From contig CAYZZA010000070.1 in the NCBI GenBank assembly GCA_964482685.1, positions 1 to 5,618 on the forward strand: DNA of 5,618 nt, written 5' to 3'. The notes beneath the pieces were generated by a model. That model worked only from the letters and a program-made list of their open reading frames with translations. It made no database searches and was not told where the DNA came from. Origin of the DNA: CAYZZA01 sp964482685 (GTDB taxonomy: Bacteria > Bacillota > Bacilli > Lactobacillales > Carnobacteriaceae_A). Positions within the stretch are counted from its first letter, which is position 1; every line of letters starts with the position of its first letter. The translations under genes were made by a program, and so were the position numbers. Positions 1 to 4,701 of the stretch are shown here, in pieces.

Positions 1-31
1 GACGGAATTTTACACGTTTAGGTACTAACAT
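1..31 (-). CDS. rplP: 50S ribosomal protein L16, N-terminal fragment (cut by window edge)
   Basis: Only the first ten codons are inside the window. Read on the minus strand from the ATG at 31-29 they give MLVPKRVKFR, which is the usual Firmicute L16 N-terminus. L16 binds 23S rRNA near the A-site of the 50S subunit and helps position aminoacyl-tRNA. The start is supported by an AAGGAGGG ribosome binding site (47-40), 8 nt upstream and lying inside the last codons of rpsC. Only 2 nt separate the rpsC stop from this start, so translation is probably coupled. The position after rpsC is the standard S10 operon order. The rest of the gene lies beyond position 1 and cannot be judged. Confidence 0.9.
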   Translation of the reverse strand, partial: MLVPKRVKFR

Positions 32-33
32 GA

Positions 34-687
34 TTATTTCCCTCCTTTCTTGTCATTCTTTTCTGGCAGAATTTCACCTTTGTAAATCCAAACTTTAACA
101 CCGATTTTACCAAATGTTGTATCGGCTTCAGCATGAGCATAGTCAATGTCTGCACGTAGAGTATGCAATGGAACGGATCCTTCTGCAAACCCTTCGCTAC
201 GAGCAATATCTGCACCATTCAAACGACCTGATACTAGTGTACGAACTCCAAGTGCTCCAGAACGCATTGTACGTTGGATGGATTGTTTTTGTGCACGACG
301 GAAAGATACACGCGCTTCAAGTTGTTGTGCGATGCTTTCTGCTACTAATTTAGCATCAAGATCTGCTCTTTTGATTTCAATAATGTTTACGTGAACACGT
401 TTCCCAGTAATTTCGTTCAATTGACGGCGCAATGCATCAACTTCGGATCCACCTTTACCAATAACCATTCCTGGTTTAGCAGTGTGAATTGATACGTTGA
501 CACGGTTTGCTGCGCGTTCAATTTCTACTCTGGATACAGATGCTTCACTTAATCTTTTTTCGATATACTTGCGAATTTCTAAGTCTTCGATTAATTTATC
601 ACCAAAGTCTCTTTCAGCATACCATTTGGCATCCCAGTCTTTAATGATGCCAACACGCATTCCATTAGGATTAATTTTTTGTCCCAC
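34..687 (-). CDS. rpsC: 30S ribosomal protein S3
   Basis: The protein has 217 residues, the normal length. S3 sits in the head of the 30S subunit at the mRNA entry channel and belongs to the ribosomal mRNA helicase. The N-terminus MGQKINPNGMRVG is typical of the family. A type II KH domain follows, with its GKGG loop at residues 77-80. The basic residues matching the E. coli helicase residues R131, R132 and K135 are visible as R130, R131 and K134 (FRRAQK). The C-terminal domain carries GVRTLVSGRLNGADIAR around residues 147-163. The tail is lysine-rich and ends KKGGK. The start codon is GTG (687-685), not ATG, and is fixed by the family N-terminus and by a strong ribosome binding site 6 nt upstream. 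Three bases separate it from the rplV stop. Confidence 0.98.
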   Translation of the reverse strand: MGQKINPNGMRVGIIKDWDAKWYAERDFGDKLIEDLEIRKYIEKRLSEASVSRVEIERAANRVNVSIHTAKPGMVIGKGGSEVDALRRQLNEITGKRVHVNIIEIKRADLDAKLVAESIAQQLEARVSFRRAQKQSIQRTMRSGALGVRTLVSGRLNGADIARSEGFAEGSVPLHTLRADIDYAHAEADTTFGKIGVKVWIYKGEILPEKNDKKGGK

Positions 688-690
688 AGA

Positions 691-1047
691 TTACCCCTCC
701 TTCTTCTCGGATACCACGATAGAAATGTGGCTTGTTCTTTTGTTGATTGGTGATGCGGATCCTTTTGCACGAGGGCGGAAACGTTTTAGTGTTGCTCCCT
801 CGTTTACATAAGCTTCGCTTACATACAAGTCTTCTGCATCCAAATCATAGTTGTGCTCAGCATTTGCAATTGCTGACATTAGTACTTTTTCTACAACAAC
901 AGCAGATCCTTGTGTAGAGAATCGTAAGATGGACAATGCTTCTCCAACTGATTTTCCTCTAATCAAGTCCACAACCAATCTGGCTTTACGTGGTGCAACA
1001 CGAATCATGCGTGCACTTGCTTTTGCTTGTGTGATTTGTTCTACCAT
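691..1047 (-). CDS. rplV: 50S ribosomal protein L22
   Basis: The protein has 118 residues, close to the usual 110-118. L22 binds all domains of 23S rRNA, and its long beta-hairpin lines the peptide exit tunnel opposite L4, the site where macrolide-resistance changes occur. The N-terminal globular part shows the family motif RMIRVAPRKARLVVDLIRGK (residues 13-32). The hairpin spans roughly residues 82-104 and includes NEGATLKRFRPRAKGSASPI, then NKRTSHISIVVSEK. No deletion or duplication is visible in the hairpin. The ATG at 1047-1045 follows a GGGGAGG ribosome binding site (1062-1056) at 8 nt. It lies 31 nt after rpsS and 3 nt before rpsC. Confidence 0.98.
   Translation of the reverse strand: MVEQITQAKASARMIRVAPRKARLVVDLIRGKSVGEALSILRFSTQGSAVVVEKVLMSAIANAEHNYDLDAEDLYVSEAYVNEGATLKRFRPRAKGSASPINKRTSHISIVVSEKKEG
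694..702 (-). promoter_or_regulatory. Ribosome binding site of rpsC, supporting a GTG start
   Basis: The minus strand reads AAGGAGGGG, then the TAA stop of rplV, three bases, and GTG. The site lies within the last codons of rplV and the rplV stop codon falls in the 6-nt spacer. A ribosome finishing L22 is therefore already over the S3 start region. The quality of the site, together with the conserved MGQKINP N-terminus, justifies the non-ATG start. Confidence 0.85.
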
Positions 1048-1078
1048 GAGTTTATCCTCCCCTCACTAAAAGCTTTAC

Positions 1079-1360
1079 TTAACCTTTAGTTGTTTTTCTG
1101 TCATCTTTTGAGTGTCCACGGAACGTTCTTGTTGGTGCAAACTCACCTAGTTTGTGCCCAACCATGTCTTCTTGTATAAATACAGGAACATGCTTGCGTC
1201 CATCGTATACAGCAATTGTGTGTCCGACGAAATTAGGGAAAATAGTAGAACGGCGTGACCATGTTTTAATTACTGTTTTTTTATCGCTTGCTTCCATTGC
1301 GTGGACCTTTTTCATTAGGTGGTCATCAACGAAAGGTCCCTTTTTCAAACTGCGGCTCAT
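1079..1360 (-). CDS. rpsS: 30S ribosomal protein S19
   Basis: The protein has 93 residues, the expected length. S19 sits in the 30S head, pairs with S13 and contacts the 50S through bridge B1. The N-terminus MSRSLKKGPFVDDHL and the C-terminal signature VGHKLGEFAPTRTFRGH (residues 67-83) are diagnostic. The frame stays open upstream to an ATG at 1378, but those six extra codons would translate the ribosome binding site itself. The ATG at 1360 has the site at the right distance and gives the family N-terminus, so I use it. The gap from rplB is 47 nt. Confidence 0.98.
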   Translation of the reverse strand: MSRSLKKGPFVDDHLMKKVHAMEASDKKTVIKTWSRRSTIFPNFVGHTIAVYDGRKHVPVFIQEDMVGHKLGEFAPTRTFRGHSKDDRKTTKG

Positions 1361-1367
1361 ATATGAA

Positions 1368-1376
1368 CCTCCTCCC
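1368..1376 (-). promoter_or_regulatory. Ribosome binding site that decides the rpsS start
   Basis: The minus strand reads GGGAGGAGG, with the AGGAGG core ending 7 nt before the ATG at 1360. This rules out the in-frame upstream ATG at 1378, which would place the site inside the coding region as Gly-Gly-Gly-Ser codons. Confidence 0.9.
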
Positions 1377-1386
1377 ACATCATTTA

Positions 1387-1399
1387 GCGGCTAGACCGC
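1387..1399 (-). other. Small GC-rich hairpin in the rplB-rpsS spacer
   Basis: GCGG and CCGC flank a five-base loop (TCTAG) in the 47-nt spacer, 10 nt upstream of the rpsS ribosome binding site. There is no U-tract, so it is not a terminator. It might serve as an RNA processing or stability element, but a 4-bp stem can occur by chance. Confidence 0.3.
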
Positions 1400-1407
1400 A
1401 CGAGCTG

Positions 1408-2241
1408 TTATTTTTTCTTACGACGGTGAACAATTAAATCTTCAGATTTTTTCTTTGACTTACGTGTTTTCTTACCTAGTGTTGGTTTACCCCATGGTGA
1501 TAGTGGACTTGGCATACCAATTCCAGTCTTACCTTCTCCACCACCGTGTGGGTGATCGTTAGGGTTCATGACAGATCCACGAACTCCTGGACGTTTACCT
1601 AACCAGCGACTTCTTCCAGCTTTACCGCTTCTAACAAGTTCGTGTTGCTCATTTCCAACACTTCCGATAGTTGCACGACATGAAGCTAAGATAAGACGAC
1701 TTTCACCAGAATTCAAACGAACAAGAACATACTTGCCTTCTTTACCTAATACTTGAGCTGAAGCTCCTGCTGAACGGGCAATTTGTCCGCCTTTTCCAGG
1801 TTTCATTTCAATGTTGTGTACCAATGTACCAACTGGAATATTGGCTAAAGGTAAGGCGTTCCCTACTTTGATATCTGATTCTGGACCTGATGTAATGATT
1901 TGTCCAACTTTGATTCCTTTTGGAGCTAAAATGTATTTTTTAATCCCGTCTTCATAATGAACTAGTGCAATGTTTGCAGAACGGTTTGGATCATATTCAA
2001 TTGTTTTGACATGTCCATTTATGTTATCTTTTGTACGTTTGAAATCAATAATACGGTACTGACGTTTGTGTCCGCCCGCTTGATGACGAACTGTAATGGA
2101 TCCGCTGTTGTTACGACCGGCATGTTTTGGATTTGCTTCCAAAAGTGTTTTTTCAGGTGTTGCTGTTGTAATCTCAGCAAAATCTAAACCTGTCATGTTA
2201 CGGCGTCCATTGGAAGTCGCTTTGTATTTTTTAATCCCCAC
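1408..2241 (-). CDS. rplB: 50S ribosomal protein L2
   Basis: The protein has 277 residues, the normal length. L2 is a primary 23S rRNA binder needed for subunit joining and peptidyl transferase activity, and reaches the 30S through bridge B7b. The N-terminus is MGIKKYKATSNGRRNMT. An OB-fold-like region and an SH3-like barrel follow. The most conserved motif, NPNDHPHGGGEG, is at residues 226-237; H230 corresponds to E. coli H229, a residue implicated in peptidyl transfer. The tail (about 253-277) is Lys/Arg-rich, as expected for an rRNA-binding extension. The start is GTG (2241-2239), supported by an AAGGAGGG site at 6 nt. It lies 52 nt after rplW, the longest spacer inside the operon in this window. 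Confidence 0.98.
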   Translation of the reverse strand: MGIKKYKATSNGRRNMTGLDFAEITTATPEKTLLEANPKHAGRNNSGSITVRHQAGGHKRQYRIIDFKRTKDNINGHVKTIEYDPNRSANIALVHYEDGIKKYILAPKGIKVGQIITSGPESDIKVGNALPLANIPVGTLVHNIEMKPGKGGQIARSAGASAQVLGKEGKYVLVRLNSGESRLILASCRATIGSVGNEQHELVRSGKAGRSRWLGKRPGVRGSVMNPNDHPHGGGEGKTGIGMPSPLSPWGKPTLGKKTRKSKKKSEDLIVHRRKKK

Positions 2242-2247
2242 GTTAGT

Positions 2248-2255
2248 CCCTCCTT
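2248..2255 (-). promoter_or_regulatory. Ribosome binding site of rplB, supporting a GTG start
   Basis: The minus strand reads AAGGAGGG, then six bases, then GTG at 2241. The frame from this GTG gives the conserved L2 N-terminus. No in-frame ATG is positioned equally well. Confidence 0.85.
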
Positions 2256-2267
2256 AATGTAATGTGT

Positions 2268-2294
2268 AATCGGTCATGTATTTTAGAGCCGATT
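2268..2294 (-). other. Dyad in the rplW-rplB spacer
   Basis: AATCGG and CCGATT are separated by 15 nt; the first arm begins at the last base of the rplW stop codon. There is no U-tract, so it is not an intrinsic terminator. As RNA it would be a 6-bp stem with a large loop, lying about 12 nt upstream of the rplB ribosome binding site. Its function is unknown and chance is possible. Confidence 0.3.
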
Positions 2295-2581
2295 TATTCT
2301 TTGTCAAAAATTTGAATTTCGTTTGATGATTCTGTCAATGTGATAATAGCTTTACGACGTTTACGTGTTAAGCCAGAATATCTACCTTGACGTTTTAATT
2401 TACCAGGTGTGTTGGCAATGTTTACTTTTTTTACTTTAACGTCAAAGATTTTTTCTACTGCTTGTTTAACTTCAGTTTTGTTCGCACGCAAGTCCACTTC
2501 GAAAGTGTACTTCTTGTCTTCCGTTGCAAGCATTGAAGCTTCTGTGACGATTGGGCGTTTAATTACATCATGTGCATCCAT
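2294..2581 (-). CDS. rplW: 50S ribosomal protein L23
   Basis: The protein has 95 residues, typical of bacteria. L23 sits at the exit of the peptide tunnel, where trigger factor and the signal recognition particle dock. Family features are the N-terminal DVIKRPIVTEAS (residues 5-16), the YTFEVDLRANKTEVKQAVEKIF segment around 25-46, and the basic loop NTPGKLKRQGRYSGLTRKRRKA (about 57-78) that inserts into 23S rRNA. The ATG at 2581-2579 overlaps the rplD stop by one base (TAATG). Its ribosome binding site, GAGGAGG at 2598-2592, lies inside rplD with a longish 10-nt spacing. This arrangement suggests translational coupling to L4. Confidence 0.97.
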   Translation of the reverse strand: MDAHDVIKRPIVTEASMLATEDKKYTFEVDLRANKTEVKQAVEKIFDVKVKKVNIANTPGKLKRQGRYSGLTRKRRKAIITLTESSNEIQIFDKE

Positions 2582-3204
2582 TATAGAAGAGCCTCCTCTA
2601 CTTGGGTAAGAGCAGATTGAGTCATGATCAATTTCGTGTATGAAATGACGTCTAATACGTTTACGTTGTCTGGAGCGATAACTTTAACTCCAGGCAAGTT
2701 GCGTGCTGACAAAGCAGCAAATTGGCTCTTATCATCTACAACAACCAATGCTTTTTCATTCACATTTAAATTTTGCAAGACTTGTCTGAACTCTTTCGTT
2801 TTTGGTGCGTCGAAAGTAAGTGAGTCTACAACAACTAATTCGTTTTCTAATGCTTTAGAAGAAAGAACGGATTTAATGGCTAGACGACGAACTTTTTTAG
2901 GCAATTTGTAGCTGTATGAACGTGGTGTTGGTCCGAAGACAACTCCACCTCCAACCCACTGTGGTGAACGAATGGACCCTTGACGCGCACGTCCGGTTCC
3001 TTTTTGACGCCAAGGTTTGCGTCCTCCGCCTCGTACTTCGCTGCGGTTTTTTACATCGTGTGCTCCTTGTCTTAAGGACGCACGTTGCATGGTGACAGCA
3101 TCATAGACGACACTTTTATTGGGTTCAATTCCAAAAATCGCGTCGCTTAACGTAACTTCACCTGCTTGTGTTCCATCTTGTTTGAATAATGCTATTTTAG
3201 GCAT
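2581..3204 (-). CDS. rplD: 50S ribosomal protein L4
   Basis: The protein has 207 residues, standard length. L4 has a globular domain on the 50S surface and a long loop reaching the exit tunnel constriction. The loop motif KPWRQKGTGRAR is at residues 63-74, followed by QGSIRSPQW. The C-terminal half includes FDAPKTKEF (131-139) and AALSARNLPGV (163-173), typical of Firmicute L4. In E. coli, L4 also represses its own operon by binding the S10 leader, which makes it the first suspect for any control acting on the leader at 4211-4376. The ATG at 3204-3202 is preceded by an AAGGAGGAG site (3220-3212). The gap from rplC is 24 nt. Confidence 0.98.
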   Translation of the reverse strand: MPKIALFKQDGTQAGEVTLSDAIFGIEPNKSVVYDAVTMQRASLRQGAHDVKNRSEVRGGGRKPWRQKGTGRARQGSIRSPQWVGGGVVFGPTPRSYSYKLPKKVRRLAIKSVLSSKALENELVVVDSLTFDAPKTKEFRQVLQNLNVNEKALVVVDDKSQFAALSARNLPGVKVIAPDNVNVLDVISYTKLIMTQSALTQVEEALL

Positions 3205-3228
3205 AGATTTGCTCCTCCTTTCTCCCTG

Positions 3229-3861
3229 TTATTTTCTTGTTTTAACAGTTGTTTTGATTTCGATTAATGATTTTTTAGCTCCAGGAATGTTTCCTTTTAC
3301 TAAGATAACGTTTTTCTCTGTGTCCACACGAACAATTTCAAGGTTTTGAACCGTTACACGGTTTCCACCCATTTGTCCAGGGAGAGCTTTTTGTTTAAAT
3401 ACGCGTGCAGCGTCTACAGCACCCATCGAACCAGGACGACGGTGGTAACGAGATCCGTGAGACATCGGTCCGCGGCTTTGGCCGTGACGTTTGATGTTCC
3501 CTTGGAAACCGTGACCTTTTGAAGTCCCCGTGACGTCAACGATGTCGCCTACTGAGAAGATATCTACCTTTACTTCTTGTCCTACTTCGTAATCTCCAAG
3601 CTCGACACCGTTAAATTCACGGATGAAGCGCTTAGGAGTTGTTCCAGCTTTTTTCACATGACCTTGTGCAGGTTGATTGGACAATACATCACGTTTGTCG
3701 TCAAACCCAAGTTGAACAGCTTCGTAACCATCGTTTTCAATTGTTTTCAATTGTAGAACAACGTTTGGTGTTGCTTCAACAACTGTTACAGGAATAAGTT
3801 CTCCTGTTTCAGTAAAGATTTGTGTCATACCTACTTTTTTACCTAAGATTCCTTTAGTCAT
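3229..3861 (-). CDS. rplC: 50S ribosomal protein L3
   Basis: The protein has 210 residues, as expected for a Gram-positive L3. L3 starts 50S assembly at the 3' end of 23S rRNA, and its extended loop reaches the peptidyl transferase centre. The N-terminus MTKGILGKKVGMTQIF is diagnostic. The signature and loop region SKGHGFQGNIKRHG begins near residue 114, followed by SHGSRYHRRPGSMG (134-147) and GQMGGNRVTVQNLE (162-175). Residue 163 is Gln, as in proteobacterial L3 where this residue is methylated by PrmB; B. subtilis L3, as I recall it, has Arg there. The ATG at 3861-3859 follows a GGAGG site at 7 nt. The gap from rpsJ is 40 nt. Confidence 0.98.
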   Translation of the reverse strand: MTKGILGKKVGMTQIFTETGELIPVTVVEATPNVVLQLKTIENDGYEAVQLGFDDKRDVLSNQPAQGHVKKAGTTPKRFIREFNGVELGDYEVGQEVKVDIFSVGDIVDVTGTSKGHGFQGNIKRHGQSRGPMSHGSRYHRRPGSMGAVDAARVFKQKALPGQMGGNRVTVQNLEIVRVDTEKNVILVKGNIPGAKKSLIEIKTTVKTRK

Positions 3862-3901
3862 GAGTACACCTCCATTTAATAGTTAAGTTTATGTTGTCAG
3901 A

Positions 3902-4210
3902 TTACAGCTTGATTTCGATATCAACGCCACTTGGTAAGTCAAGTTTTGTTAGTGCATCAACCGTTTTTGGTGTTGGATTTAAGATATCCACTAAACGTTT
4001 GTGTGTGCGCATTTCAAATTGTTCACGAGAATCCTTGTATTTGTGTGGTGAACGAATCACCGTAAACAAAGATCTTTCTGTTGGCAATGGAATCGGACCT
4101 GCTACTTCAGCGCCCGTTCTTAATGCTGTTTCAACAATTTTTTCTGCTGATTGATCTAGTGCTCTGTGTTCGTATGCTTTTAAACGAATACGAATTTTTT
4201 GATTTGCCAT
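3902..4210 (-). CDS. rpsJ: 30S ribosomal protein S10 (NusE)
   Basis: The protein has 102 residues, the standard length. S10 belongs to the 30S head and also acts as NusE, the NusB partner in transcription antitermination. Key motifs are QKIRIRLKAYEHRALDQSA near the N-terminus, the extended loop with PIPLPTERSLFTVIRSPHKY (39-58), and EMRTHKRLVDILNPTPKTVD (66-85). The loop near residues 53-60, where tetracycline-class resistance changes occur in other bacteria, looks normal. The frame is open up to an ATG at 4276, but those 22 codons encode no S10 sequence and cross the ribosome binding site; the ATG at 4210 is the start. It is the first gene of the operon, downstream of a dedicated promoter and leader. 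Confidence 0.98.
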   Translation of the reverse strand: MANQKIRIRLKAYEHRALDQSAEKIVETALRTGAEVAGPIPLPTERSLFTVIRSPHKYKDSREQFEMRTHKRLVDILNPTPKTVDALTKLDLPSGVDIEIKL

Positions 4211-4376
4211 GTTGTTCCCTCCTTCGCCTAATTTAAAATTGAGACAATTGCTCCACGAAAATTTCCAACACGCCACCGTGACAAAGCGGCCAAGCGTGTC
4301 GCAACCTCCCGCTTCAAAGCCACAGGTCTTCTAAAACAGACCCTCTTCGTGCAATCCAACTTCGTGAATCGACACC
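4211..4376 (-). promoter_or_regulatory. Structured 5' leader of the S10 operon, candidate autogenous control RNA
   Basis: About 166 nt lie between the predicted transcription start (near 4376) and the rpsJ ATG, with no convincing small reading frame. The part at 4260-4376 is much richer in G and C than the flanking spacer. Visible pairings on the minus strand are: GGTCT (4342-4338) with AGACC (4329-4325), an 8-nt-loop hairpin; CGACACGC (4301-4294) with GCGTGTTG (4273-4266), 8 pairs including one G-U; ATTGCACGAA (4355-4346) with TTCGTG-GAG-CAAT (4259-4247), ten pairs around a three-base bulge, enclosing the other two hairpins; and, as an alternative, GTGTCG (4375-4370) with CGACAC (4301-4296). 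The last uses the same strand as the second hairpin, so the two exclude each other. E. coli has an S10 leader of similar length controlled by L4. Whether this RNA binds L4 is inference. No clear terminator hairpin precedes rpsJ. Confidence 0.6.
4217..4224 (-). promoter_or_regulatory. Ribosome binding site that decides the rpsJ start
   Basis: AAGGAGGG lies 6 nt before the ATG at 4210. It excludes the upstream in-frame ATG at 4276. The stretch just upstream, TTGTCTC (4247-4241), could pair imperfectly with GGGAACAA (4219-4212) and partly mask this site. That pairing is weak and includes a bulge and a G-U pair. Confidence 0.85.
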
Positions 4377-4382
4377 TTTATA

Positions 4383-4411
4383 AGTATACAGACTTCACCC
4401 TAAGGTTGCAA
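4383..4411 (-). promoter_or_regulatory. Sigma-A promoter of the S10 operon
   Basis: The -35 box TTGCAA (4411-4406) is followed by exactly 17 bp and the -10 box TATACT (4388-4383). Each box differs from consensus at one (-10) or two (-35) positions, and the spacing is ideal. Transcription should start near 4376-4377. Upstream of the -35 box lie A- and T-tracts (4414-4440) that resemble an UP element, as expected for a strongly expressed, growth-regulated ribosomal operon. Confidence 0.85.
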
Positions 4412-4574
4412 GTACTTTTTGAATTCTTTTTTAAAAAAGACCATTCTTTTTACTTATCTATTTTTCATCTATCTAGACATCCAAAAAGCAATTCTTTTTT
4501 TGTCTGAACCTTGACTAAGTCCGAAAATCTTACTAGAACATCTGCTTTCTTTTCAGCTTTTTTCTGCTTTTCCA
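4412..4574 (-). other. AT-rich non-coding spacer upstream of the S10 promoter
   Basis: I see no gene here: on the minus strand the few ATGs run into stops within a few codons. The stretch is rich in A-tracts. The motif AAAAAGAAT occurs three times on the minus strand (4499-4491, 4451-4443, 4431-4423), and TCTTTTTTAAAAAAGA at 4425-4440 is a perfect 16-base palindrome next to the -35 region. The palindrome has no loop, so it is more plausible as curved or UP-element DNA than as an RNA hairpin. Confidence 0.5.
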
Positions 4575-4603
4575 AGTGTACCTTTTCTCTTCTGTAGTTA
4601 CAA
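4575..4603 (-). promoter_or_regulatory. Second, upstream promoter-like sequence
   Basis: TTGTAA (4603-4598), 17 bp, then TACACT (4580-4575) gives four of six matches in each box with ideal spacing, just beyond the tuf terminator. If active it would add about 200 nt to the S10 leader. It is clearly weaker than the promoter at 4383-4411, and AT-rich spacers often contain such matches by chance. Confidence 0.35.
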
Positions 4604-4608
4604 CTACA
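4593..4608. repeat. 16-bp dyad TGTAGTT-N2-AACTACA
   Basis: Two perfect 7-bp arms with a two-base centre cover the whole -35 box of the upstream promoter-like sequence. The two-base centre disfavours an RNA hairpin of all seven pairs, so an operator for a dimeric DNA-binding protein is more likely than a transcript structure. I do not recognise it as the box of a regulator I know. Confidence 0.45.
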
Positions 4609-4620
4609 AAAACCACTTTT

Positions 4621-4664
4621 AAAAACAAAAAAAGCTGCATCCATTTGATCTGGATGTAGCTTTT
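4621..4664 (-). terminator. Intrinsic terminator of tuf
   Basis: On the minus strand, AAAAGCT-A-CATCCA (4664-4651) pairs with TGGATG-C-AGCTTTT (4643-4630) around a seven-base loop (4650-4644). It is followed by a T-run interrupted by one G, ending at 4621. The stem starts 37 nt after the tuf stop codon. One A/C mismatch interrupts the stem on this strand; on the plus strand the same position is a G-U pair and is also followed by a T-rich run, so the element may stop transcription from both sides. Confidence 0.85.
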
Positions 4665-4701
4665 CTTTTTTAATTTTAATTAAACATGTGTTTAACTAAA
4701 A

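Noticed and set aside
114..394. Plus-strand open frames across rpsC, and similar ones across rplV, rpsS, rplB, rplW, rplD, rplC, rpsJ and tuf
   Set aside because: All are antisense shadows of strongly conserved ribosomal protein or EF-Tu genes, with no family resemblance of their own.
1361..1378. Six-codon N-terminal extension of S19
   Set aside because: It would translate the ribosome binding site of the true start at 1360 and breaks the conserved N-terminus.
2953..2955. L4 residue 84 is Val (PQWVGGG) where many Firmicutes have Arg
   Set aside because: It lies outside the KPWRQKGTGRAR tunnel motif. I cannot show that it is rare in Lactobacillales, so it may be a normal variant.
4241..4253. 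GAG-CAATTGT-CTC in the leader as an attenuator hairpin
   Set aside because: It has only three pairs, and the following sequence (AATTTTAAATT) is not a proper T-run.
4211..4276. N-terminal extension of S10 from an upstream in-frame ATG at 4276
   Set aside because: The extra 22 residues have no resemblance to S10, cross the ribosome binding site and run through the structured leader. The ATG at 4210 has ideal spacing.
4425..4440. The palindrome TCTTTTTTAAAAAAGA as a terminator
   Set aside because: It is made of A and T except the outer pair, has no loop and no GC stem. It lies upstream of the promoter, where a DNA-level role is more plausible.
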